From positions 1 through 37,010 of the forward strand of contig JAUYDX010000046.1 in NCBI GenBank assembly GCA_030691625.1: a DNA stretch of 37,010 nt, written 5' to 3'. The stretch is from Candidatus Omnitrophota bacterium. Its GTDB lineage: Bacteria; Omnitrophota; Gorgyraeia; Gorgyraeales; Gorgyraeaceae. This document shows, piece after piece, positions 1 through 8,038 of this stretch. Positions within the stretch are counted from its first letter, which is position 1; the number at the start of each line of letters is the position of its first letter. The notes below the pieces were generated by a model. That model saw nothing but the letters and a program-made list of their open reading frames with translations, did not search any database and had not been told where the DNA came from. The translations under genes and the position numbers were made by a program.

Positions 1-470
<470 letters not shown>

Positions 471-480
471 TTAACCGTTT

Positions 481-495
481 GCCTAATCTTTAGGC
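481..495 (-). promoter_or_regulatory. Small inverted repeat GCCTAA-AGA-TTAGGC just upstream of the gdhA RBS
   Basis: Perfect 6-bp inverted repeat gcctaatctttaggc. Confidence 0.4.
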
Positions 496-506
496 ATGCT
501 CATACA

Positions 507-549
507 AATAAAAAAGACGTTCTATGCCGTCAATTTTTAGAACGTCTTT
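507..549 (-). terminator. Intrinsic terminator in the gdhA leader (candidate attenuator)
   Basis: Minus strand AAAGACGTTCT-15 nt-AGAACGTCTTT followed by a T-rich run (TTTTTTATTTG); 11-bp perfect stem. Confidence 0.75.
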
Positions 550-595
550 GTCCTATTCAAAGGCCCTAGACTGCCATAGTGCTAAGGTGGGTATA

Positions 596-624
596 ATTAT
601 AACAAGCCTCCCCATTGTTAGCAA
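596..624 (-). promoter_or_regulatory. Predicted sigma70-type promoter for gdhA
   Basis: Minus strand TTGCTA - 17 nt - TATAAT (596..601), upstream of the leader hairpins. Confidence 0.6.
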
Positions 625-642
625 GGGGATTTTTTTAAAAAT

Positions 643-933
643 TTAAACCTTGTCCAGAAGTTTAAGGTTATAATAACCAAGGGTTTTTACTCTGGCCTTG
701 GACTCGGAAACTAAAAAATCGTGAAATTCCTTCATAAACTCATCGTGGTGATTCCTGGTCTTCCATTTATATATAGAGACATACTGATTTTTAACATCCA
801 CTCTCTCCATGGTGTGGTAACTGATAAAACCTTTGGAGTGCAGTCTAGCATGTTTCGCCCACATGATGCTATCCTTGCGATAACCCTTAACCTCTTTCAG
901 CTTTATCTCAAATAGTACTGCGTGTATAAACAT
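643..933 (-). CDS. Small protein, possibly antibiotic biosynthesis monooxygenase-like/dimeric alpha-beta barrel
   Basis: ORF MFIHAVLFEIKLKEVKGYRKDSIMWAKHARLHSKGFISYHTMERV...; start chosen at the internal Met because the longer track ORF overlaps glnA. Confidence 0.55.
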   Translation of the reverse strand: MFIHAVLFEIKLKEVKGYRKDSIMWAKHARLHSKGFISYHTMERVDVKNQYVSIYKWKTRNHHDEFMKEFHDFLVSESKARVKTLGYYNLKLLDKV

Positions 934-950
934 AGTCTTTTCTAACCAGA

Positions 951-2282
951 TTAGAGTATCGGAAGATATTTGTCTATCTCGTACTGGCTGACCTGGGCCT
1001 TGTATTCGTCCCATTCGAGTTTTTTATTTCTTATAAAAAACTCAAACAACTTGTCTCCCAGGGCTTCCTTTACAAGCTTGCTTTTTTCCGTAATCTTTAT
1101 TGCCTCGTATAGATCCTCTGGCAGGGATTCTATGCCGGTCTTTGCCCTTTCCTTCTCTGACATGTGATAGATGTTATCCTCTGACGGTTTCGGGAGTTTA
1201 TACTTATTCTTTATGCCTTCAAGCCCGGCCGCGAGCATTACAGAAAACGCCAGGTATGGATTTGCCGAAGGATCAGGTGAACGAAATTCTATCCTTGTGG
1301 CTTTTTCCTTGCCGGGTTTATACATCGGGACCCTGACAAGCGCGGAGCGGTTCATCTGCGCCCAGCATATATAGACTGGCGCCTCGTATCCAGGCACAAG
1401 CCTTTTATAAGAATTAACCCATTGATTTGTAACTGCCGCGGTCTCGTTAACATGTTTTAAAATACCCGCTATGAAAAACTTCGCGGTTTCTGAAAGATGG
1501 GTTTTATCTGCCTTGTTGAAAAACGCGTTTTTCGAGCCCTTGAAAAGCGACTGGTGCACGTGCATGCCGCTCCCGTTTATGCCGTAAATAGGTTTCGGCA
1601 TGAATGTCGCGTATTTCCCGTGCTGTCTGGCAATCTCTTTTACCACCATGCGGTAGGTCATCACGTTATCCGCCATCTTAAGCGCTTCGCAGTAACGCAG
1701 GTCAATCTCGTGCTGGGAGGTGGCAACCTCGTGATGCGAATATTCCACATCAATGCCCATTTTTTCAAGCATAATTACCGTTTCTCTTCTTAAATCCTGC
1801 GCCACATCAAGAGGCGTCAGGTCAAAATATCCGCCTCTATCAAGTATTATCGTATTCTTCGGATTCTCAAAATAAAAATATTCCAGCTCAGGCCCTATAT
1901 AATAGGTAAAGCCTAGATCTTTTGCCTTTTTTAAGTTTTTCTTCAGGACATATCTCGGATCTCCTTCAAAAGGGCTGCCATTCGGCTTCAGGACATCGCA
2001 GAACATCCTGGCGGAGAAACCGTCTTTATCCGAACGCCACGGAATCAGCTGAAATGTGGACGGGTCAGGCATCGCCACCATGTCGCTTTCTTCTATGCGC
2101 GCAAAACCCTCTATGGAAGAGCCGTCAAAACCCATGCCGTCGTAAAGCGCCTTTTCAAGCTCGCTCCTTGTGATAGCGATGCCTTTTAAGAATCCAAGGA
2201 CATCTGTAAACCACAGCTTGATAAACCTGATATTGTGTTTCTTCGCTAATTTCAATATGTCTTTTTTGGTGTTTGCTGGCAT
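951..2282 (-). CDS. glnA: Type I glutamine synthetase
   Basis: 443 aa; FTDVLGFLKGIAI, GFDGSSIEGF, INGSGMHVHQSL, PGYEAPVYICWA, RIEFRSPDPSANPYLAF motifs. Confidence 0.97.
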   Translation of the reverse strand: MPANTKKDILKLAKKHNIRFIKLWFTDVLGFLKGIAITRSELEKALYDGMGFDGSSIEGFARIEESDMVAMPDPSTFQLIPWRSDKDGFSARMFCDVLKPNGSPFEGDPRYVLKKNLKKAKDLGFTYYIGPELEYFYFENPKNTIILDRGGYFDLTPLDVAQDLRRETVIMLEKMGIDVEYSHHEVATSQHEIDLRYCEALKMADNVMTYRMVVKEIARQHGKYATFMPKPIYGINGSGMHVHQSLFKGSKNAFFNKADKTHLSETAKFFIAGILKHVNETAAVTNQWVNSYKRLVPGYEAPVYICWAQMNRSALVRVPMYKPGKEKATRIEFRSPDPSANPYLAFSVMLAAGLEGIKNKYKLPKPSEDNIYHMSEKERAKTGIESLPEDLYEAIKITEKSKLVKEALGDKLFEFFIRNKKLEWDEYKAQVSQYEIDKYLPIL

Positions 2283-2284
2283 GT

Positions 2285-2674
2285 TTATCTCCTTTTATAT
2301 TCTCTTTCCACTGTAGTTTTTATCCCGCCCCTTGTATTGAATTCTCCTCTGATATGCGCCCACGCTGGCTTACAGGCGCTCACAAAATCCTCCAGTATCT
2401 TATTTGTCACGTGCTCGTGAAATATCCCTATATCTCTGTAAAATAGCATGTACAACTTGAACGACTTTAATTCCGCGCAGTATTTACCGGGTTTATATCG
2501 AAGGGTTATATCCGCGAAATCAGGCAATCCTGTTTTCGGGCATACGCATGTAAATTCAGGATTATCCAAAGTTATAATGTATTCTTTATCGGAATATTTG
2601 TTCTCCCATGCCTCTATCTTTGGCGTCTTTAAATTCCTTACATTCTTCTGCAAACCTTCGTAATTTGATTTCAT
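2285..2674 (-). CDS. queF: NADPH-dependent 7-cyano-7-deazaguanine reductase (preQ1 synthase)
   Basis: FTCVCPKTGLPDFADI, CAELKSFKLYMLFYRDIGIFHEHVTNKI, RGEFNTRGG motifs. Confidence 0.95.
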   Translation of the reverse strand: MKSNYEGLQKNVRNLKTPKIEAWENKYSDKEYIITLDNPEFTCVCPKTGLPDFADITLRYKPGKYCAELKSFKLYMLFYRDIGIFHEHVTNKILEDFVSACKPAWAHIRGEFNTRGGIKTTVEREYKRR

Positions 2675-3384
2675 TTCATCTCGTGCGCCACTATTATCGC
2701 CTCTGCCACCTCTTTCATGGGCTTGCGGCGGTCCATGCTGTATTTCTGGATGCGCCTGAACGCGTCTTCCTCGCTCAGGCCTTCCTGATTCATGAGAATC
2801 CCCTTTGCCCTCTCCACTACTTTTCTAGTCTCAAGCTCTTCCTGGATGACCCTGGTCTTTACCATAAGCTCTGTATTTTCTATGGCGATAGCTGCCTGGT
2901 TCGCGACTGTAGTGAGGACATTTATCTCTGTAGGCGTGAATTTATGAGGTTCTGACGTATAACAGTTCAACACGCCTATCACCTTTCCTTTAACTGCGAG
3001 GGGCACGCACAATAAAGACACCAATTTTTCTTTTACAGCTATATCCTTGTACTTGTATTCCGGCTCTTTTGTGACATCCGATATTGTCATAGGTTTATTC
3101 TGAAGCACAACCTTCCACGCGACGCCTTCGCCTTTGGCAAGCGGTTTTTTATGTATGTACTCCTCGCTTATGCTCTGGGTGGCCCTTATGTTCAGATTCT
3201 GCTTTTTCTCGTCCAGAAGCATCAAAGAACAGATCCTGGAATTCATGACCTCTGCGGTAACTGTCACTATAAGTTTTAGTATGTCTTCCAGATACAGGTC
3301 GCTTGAGATGGCCTTGCTTATTTTCGAAATAGCTTCTATGGTATTATTAGATTTGGATGTTTTCTTCTTTGATTTAGATGGCAT
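2671..3384 (-). CDS. GAF domain plus C-terminal ANTAR RNA-binding domain regulator
   Basis: GAF-like core; C-terminal ERAKGILMNQEGLSEEDAFRRIQKYSMDRRKPMKEVAEAII typical of ANTAR. Confidence 0.9.
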   Translation of the reverse strand: MPSKSKKKTSKSNNTIEAISKISKAISSDLYLEDILKLIVTVTAEVMNSRICSLMLLDEKKQNLNIRATQSISEEYIHKKPLAKGEGVAWKVVLQNKPMTISDVTKEPEYKYKDIAVKEKLVSLLCVPLAVKGKVIGVLNCYTSEPHKFTPTEINVLTTVANQAAIAIENTELMVKTRVIQEELETRKVVERAKGILMNQEGLSEEDAFRRIQKYSMDRRKPMKEVAEAIIVAHEMK

Positions 3385-3407
3385 GTTTTAAGCGCCTCAA
3401 TCATGAG

Positions 3408-3436
3408 GTAGGGACAGAACAATGTTCTGTCCCTAC
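3408..3436. repeat. Family C palindromic element, copy C1 (29 nt, 14-1-14 palindrome)
   Basis: GTAGGGACAGAACA-A-TGTTCTGTCCCTAC; contains the TAG stop of lpxI on the minus strand. Confidence 0.85.
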
Positions 3437-4236
3437 ACAGCTACTATTGTTATTCCAGCCTCATCTGCAAGTTTCAGGGTTTCTTCTTTATCTATCACGA
3501 GCGTCTTATTCGCCTCTATTGCGATACAGGCTGCCTTTACTTCCCGCAATAACTTTATTGTCTCCGGCCCTATAACAGGCACGTCAAACCTCATATCCTG
3601 CCTGGGCTTCGTAACTTTTATAACTACAATGCCTTCTTTCCCGTATTTTGCCGCGCGCCTTATTGCCTCGTCAGTGCCTTCGATGGATTCTACAGCCAGG
3701 ACCACCATGTTCTTGACAGCGATAGACTGGCCCAGGTCCAGGCCTGCGATAGCCTTGGCAATCCTGCGTCCGAAATCTATATCCTTTAAAATTTTATCCT
3801 CTGGCGCCCGGCTGGTCAAAACGCCTTTTTTCGGAAGGTACTCGGACAAAAACGTTATGGAGCTCAAAACCTTTATGCCCTTAAACTCTAAAAGCCTCGC
3901 AACGCCGCCTATTATAGAATCTGTCTTTTTATCCTTCAGCGCCCCTAAAAGGAGCTCCATCTTTTTGTCTATTTTAATGGTGCTGTCAAAAAGCAGCTTG
4001 TGCCTTACCTGGCCGGCCATCACAATGGAGCGGATATTTTCCTCTTTAAGAATTAATAACAGCCTTTCTAATTCTCCCACACCAAGCCAGTAAATCTTAT
4101 TCACAAATTTTTCTAAGTCTTTTGATGTCTCCTCGTTTATGCCTATCGCTACTACCTCAACGCCTTTTTTCCTGGCGCTCTCGGCAAATATAATAGGAAA
4201 CCTGCCGCTACCAGCTATAAGCCCAACCCTATTAAC
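3433..4236 (-). CDS. lpxI: LpxI-family UDP-2,3-diacylglucosamine pyrophosphatase (DUF1009)
   Basis: MVNRVGLIAGSGRFPIIFAESARKKGVEVVAIG...; start trimmed to the internal Met since the upstream part of the ORF is family A repeat. Confidence 0.9.
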   Translation of the reverse strand, partial: VNRVGLIAGSGRFPIIFAESARKKGVEVVAIGINEETSKDLEKFVNKIYWLGVGELERLLLILKEENIRSIVMAGQVRHKLLFDSTIKIDKKMELLLGALKDKKTDSIIGGVARLLEFKGIKVLSSITFLSEYLPKKGVLTSRAPEDKILKDIDFGRRIAKAIAGLDLGQSIAVKNMVVLAVESIEGTDEAIRRAAKYGKEGIVVIKVTKPRQDMRFDVPVIGPETIKLLREVKAACIAIEANKTLVIDKEETLKLADEAGITIVAV

Positions 4237-4248
4237 CATCTTTTGCGC

Positions 4249-4291
4249 AACAACTTGACACTTCAAACAATGTCACAAGTGTCAAGTTGTT
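4249..4291. repeat. Family A palindromic element, copy A1 (43 nt)
   Basis: AACAACTTGACACTT-CAAACAATGTCAC-AAGTGTCAAGTTGTT. Confidence 0.9.
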
Positions 4292-4304
4292 TGGTTTTGT
4301 TATT

Positions 4305-5084
4305 TTATTTGCCGCCCCTGCAGATACCGCGCTCTGAATTTTTCAGGAAAGTCAGCAGATACGCCACTTCCTCTGCTTCCCCTAGCTCTTTTTTCACTTT
4401 TTCGATGCCGTGTTTCAAGATCAGGCCTGAGTGAAAAAGTATCTTAAACGCCTTTCTTAGTTCCGCCTGGGCCTTATGGGACACGCCTGCCCTCTCTATG
4501 CCCACCAGGTTCAGGCCAAAGACCCTTGCGGGATTGCCGTCGCATGTTGAAAAAGGCGGTATGTCCTGGACAACCTTTGAACAGCCTCCTATTATGGCCA
4601 TCTTCCCGACCCTTGTAAACTGGTGGATGGCTGCGAGGCCGCCTAGCACAACCCTGTCTTCAAGAGTAACATGGCCTGCCAGGGTGCCCACGTTAGCTAT
4701 GATACACTTGTTCCCGATCCTGCAGTCATGCGCCACATGCGAATACGCCATAAAAAGATTCTCATCGCCTATAGAAGTCGCTGTCCCCTCTCCTGTTCCG
4801 GGATTCATGGTGACATATTCCCTTATGATATTATTCTTCCCTATCTTCAGAAAACTTTTTTCGCCCTTATATTTAAGGTCCTGCGGCGGACTCCCTATAA
4901 CAGCGCCTGTAAAAATACGCGTGCCTTCGCCTATTACGGTATAACCCTCTATTGTGGCCCTGGCGCCTATGACAACTCCCTTAGCTATTTCAGCTTCAGG
5001 GCCTATAACAGCATAAGGGCCGACTTCTACGTTGTCGGCCAGTTTTGCTTTTTTATCGACGATTGCCGAAAGGTGTATTTTCAT
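4305..5084 (-). CDS. lpxA: UDP-N-acetylglucosamine acyltransferase
   Basis: Hexapeptide repeats; GPYAVIGPEA, IREYVTMNPGT, AYSHVAHDCRIGN, GLNLVGIERAG. Confidence 0.95.
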   Translation of the reverse strand: MKIHLSAIVDKKAKLADNVEVGPYAVIGPEAEIAKGVVIGARATIEGYTVIGEGTRIFTGAVIGSPPQDLKYKGEKSFLKIGKNNIIREYVTMNPGTGEGTATSIGDENLFMAYSHVAHDCRIGNKCIIANVGTLAGHVTLEDRVVLGGLAAIHQFTRVGKMAIIGGCSKVVQDIPPFSTCDGNPARVFGLNLVGIERAGVSHKAQAELRKAFKILFHSGLILKHGIEKVKKELGEAEEVAYLLTFLKNSERGICRGGK

Positions 5085-5085
5085 A

Positions 5086-6399
5086 TCACACGTCTACAAG
5101 GGCAAACATCAGGTCCGCCTCGCTCACTACTGCGCCATCCACCAGGGCCTTTGTATGTACCTGCCCTGTCTTTTGCCTGAGTTTCACCACTTCCACCTCG
5201 AGCCTCAGCTGGTCTCCGGGCACTACGGTCTTCCTGAACTTAGCGTTGTCCAGGCTCATGAAATACGCGTATTTCCCCACATTCTCTTTCTTATTCAGCA
5301 TCAAAACGCCTGCCACCTGCGCCATTGCCTCTATTATAAGGACGCCCGGCATAACAGGCCTGCCTGGAAAATGCCCTGTAAAAAAGTGCTCATTCATCGT
5401 GACATTTTTTATCCCAACCGCCCTTGTATCAGGCACTGTCTCTATTATCTTATCCACTAATAAAAACGGGTACCTGTGCGGCAATATCTTCTGTATATCC
5501 ATGGAATCAAGCGCATTTCCGCCTGTCTCCACATAAACAGCCTTTATGCCGCCCGCCTGGAATTTTTCACGCTGGCTGTTTATCTTTTCCACCAGCTGGA
5601 CATTCAGGGGATGCCCGCTTCGCATAGCGATAATATGGCCTCTAATGCTGTAACCGAGGAGATACAGGTCTCCCAGGAGATCCAGTATCTTATGCCTTGC
5701 GAACTCGTCTTCAAATCTGAGTTTATTGTCTATGACCCCGCCCTCTCCCACTACAACTGTATTGTCGTAATTCGCGCCTTTTCCAAGGCCCTTCTTCCTA
5801 AGCTCATTCACTTCTTTCTCCAGGCAGAATGTCCTCGCAGTGGCTATCTCTTTCTGAAAACTGTTCTCGTCAACTGTAAATGATATATACTGGGCCTTTA
5901 AAAGCGGATGCTCATAATTTAAAGTATACGAAACCCTGAAATTATCGTCGGGTAACACCATGATCATCGCCCCGTCCTGCTCAGCCCATAAAGGAGACCT
6001 CACCTGGTAAATCCTTTTTTGGACCCCCTGCTCTTCTATGCCTACCTTTTTCAATATCTCTATGAAACCCATGGCGCTTCCATCAAGTCCCGGCAATTCC
6101 GGCCCGTCAGTTTCTATAATGATATTATCTATGCCGAGCGCCCACAAGGCAGCCATCAGATGTTCTATGGTATGGATCTCCACTCCGCTTATGCCTATGG
6201 ATGTCCTGCGCGGGCTCTTCTCCTGGCTTAATATGTAATTAATGTCGGCCTTTACCATGGGAGAGTCTTTTATGTCCACCCTTATAAAATTTATCCCTGT
6301 ATTGGTAGGCGCGGGTTTAAATTTTAGATTAACCCGCACACCCGTGTGCAGGCCTACGCCGCTTAGCCCGATTAATTTTTTTATTGTCCTCTGTTCCAT
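5086..6399 (-). CDS. lpxC-fabZ: Bifunctional UDP-3-O-acyl-GlcNAc deacetylase / 3-hydroxyacyl-ACP dehydratase fusion
   Basis: N-terminal LpxC (TIKKLIGLSGVGLHTG, EHLMAAL, FARHKILDLLGDL); C-terminal FabZ (ILPHRYPFLLVDKI, NEHFFTGHFPGRPVMPGVLIIEAMAQ). Confidence 0.95.
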   Translation of the reverse strand: MEQRTIKKLIGLSGVGLHTGVRVNLKFKPAPTNTGINFIRVDIKDSPMVKADINYILSQEKSPRRTSIGISGVEIHTIEHLMAALWALGIDNIIIETDGPELPGLDGSAMGFIEILKKVGIEEQGVQKRIYQVRSPLWAEQDGAMIMVLPDDNFRVSYTLNYEHPLLKAQYISFTVDENSFQKEIATARTFCLEKEVNELRKKGLGKGANYDNTVVVGEGGVIDNKLRFEDEFARHKILDLLGDLYLLGYSIRGHIIAMRSGHPLNVQLVEKINSQREKFQAGGIKAVYVETGGNALDSMDIQKILPHRYPFLLVDKIIETVPDTRAVGIKNVTMNEHFFTGHFPGRPVMPGVLIIEAMAQVAGVLMLNKKENVGKYAYFMSLDNAKFRKTVVPGDQLRLEVEVVKLRQKTGQVHTKALVDGAVVSEADLMFALVDV

Positions 6400-6419
6400 C
6401 TTGCTCCCTCTGTTTCCTG

Positions 6420-7466
6420 TTAATCTTTATTTATTTTTTCGGCCGGGGATTTTAACTTTTCAATATCTTCTTCCAGCTGTTTCACTTTTTTAAACAGCTC
6501 CGGAAGATTCTGGATAAACGCGTTGATCCTCTTAGCCAGGGTATGGGGCTTGGCAGGATATCCTGAGACACATGTGTTTGAAGGGATAGACTTTGTCACG
6601 CCTGCCTGGGCAGCCACCACGACATTGTCTCCGATAGTTATGTGGCCTATAACACCTGATTGCCCCGCGAGGGTTACATTCTTGCCTATATTTGTGCTGC
6701 CTGATATGCCGCTCTGAGCCACCACTATAGAATTTTCCCCGATCACCACATTGTGGGCGATCTGGACCAGATTATCTATCTTGGTGCCCTTCTTTATAAG
6801 CGTCTTGTCAAAACGCGCCCTGTCAATAGTGACATTGGCTCCTATCTCCACATCGTCTTCTATGATCACTGTCCCTATCTGAGGGATCCTGTGATGCACT
6901 CCCTGGACAGTGGAAAAACCAAAACCGTCACTGCCTATGACCGTGCCTCCATGAATAACAACCCTGTCTCCTATTACCACCCTTTCCCTGATTATCACGT
7001 AAGGATAGATAACGCAGTCTTTCCCTATTCTGGCGTGATGCCCTACGTAAGCGCCCGCGTAAAGAATAGTGTTGTCCTTGATTTCAACATTATCCTCCAG
7101 CACAACATAAGGCTCTATGGCTACGTTTTTCCCGATCTTCACCTTATCCCCTAAGATAGCGGTTGGATGGATACCTTTTGGCCTCCTGATTTCGTTAGGA
7201 GCCAGAAGAGAAACCATCTTGGCAAATGCCAGGGATGGATTTTCAGTGCGTATGATAGCCTTGGGGGCTGTCTTCACGTCCCTGGACGTTATAATGGCTG
7301 ATGCCCTTGTCTGCACCATAAGAGGCAGGTATCTGGAATTTGCAACAAAGGTAAGATCGCCTTCCTTGGCCTCTTTTATGCCGCATATCCCTGTTACCAC
7401 TATATTCTCGTCGCCAACTATCTCCCCGTCTATGATGCCGGCTATCTCTTTCAATGTCTTCTTCAT
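6420..7466 (-). CDS. lpxD: UDP-3-O-(3-hydroxyacyl)glucosamine N-acyltransferase
   Basis: [49 protein letters not shown]. Confidence 0.95.
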   Translation of the reverse strand: MKKTLKEIAGIIDGEIVGDENIVVTGICGIKEAKEGDLTFVANSRYLPLMVQTRASAIITSRDVKTAPKAIIRTENPSLAFAKMVSLLAPNEIRRPKGIHPTAILGDKVKIGKNVAIEPYVVLEDNVEIKDNTILYAGAYVGHHARIGKDCVIYPYVIIRERVVIGDRVVIHGGTVIGSDGFGFSTVQGVHHRIPQIGTVIIEDDVEIGANVTIDRARFDKTLIKKGTKIDNLVQIAHNVVIGENSIVVAQSGISGSTNIGKNVTLAGQSGVIGHITIGDNVVVAAQAGVTKSIPSNTCVSGYPAKPHTLAKRINAFIQNLPELFKKVKQLEEDIEKLKSPAEKINKD

Positions 7467-7473
7467 AAAATCC

Positions 7474-7989
7474 TTATTGTTTATTATTATATTTCTCGTT
7501 CAGTATCTTTATGATTTCGTTTGTGATATCCATCCCAGAATCCCCATACAGGAGCACCCTGTCGTTCACAATAATCGAATAGCCATTTTTCTCTCCGTAC
7601 TCTTTTATCACGTCGCTCATTTCCTTCAAAATATCCTTTACCATATTGTCCCTGTCTTTAGTAAGGTCTACCTTGGCATCCTGATCGAACTCCTGCAGGG
7701 ATTTTATCTTGGATTCTATATCTGTCTCTTTTTTCTCGCGCGCGCTTTTGTTCATAAGCTCCAGCTCTTCCCGCATCTTCCTGACCTCCTGCACGAGCTT
7801 TTCCCTCTCTTCCTGTTTCATGTCGCCTTTTTTCTCCAGTTCCTTGTCAAAATCCTTTGTCTTCTGGTATTCGTCAAATGACCTGGAGAGGTCTATATAA
7901 CCGATCTTGCCCTGCGGCTCGCTGAACCCTAAACCAGCAAATAAAAATATAAAAATAAACCCTAGTATGCCTATCAAAATCTTCTTCAT
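7474..7989 (-). CDS. OmpH/Skp family periplasmic chaperone
   Basis: Signal peptide; [27 protein letters not shown]...; Skp-like coiled coil, adjacent to bamA. Confidence 0.85.
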   Translation of the reverse strand: MKKILIGILGFIFIFLFAGLGFSEPQGKIGYIDLSRSFDEYQKTKDFDKELEKKGDMKQEEREKLVQEVRKMREELELMNKSAREKKETDIESKIKSLQEFDQDAKVDLTKDRDNMVKDILKEMSDVIKEYGEKNGYSIIVNDRVLLYGDSGMDITNEIIKILNEKYNNKQ

Positions 7990-8000
7990 TCAACCATCCC

Positions 8001-8036
8001 AACCTCGTAGGTTGCCGTACGGCAACCTACGAGGTT
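8001..8036. repeat. Family B palindromic element, copy B1 (36-nt perfect palindrome)
   Basis: AACCTCGTAGGTTGCCGT|ACGGCAACCTACGAGGTT. Confidence 0.9.
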
Positions 8037-8038
8037 TA

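Noticed and set aside
4237-4266. Track start of lpxI (MKCQVVAQKM)
   Set aside because: The extension is translated family A repeat; conserved LpxI sequence begins at MVNRVGLIAG.
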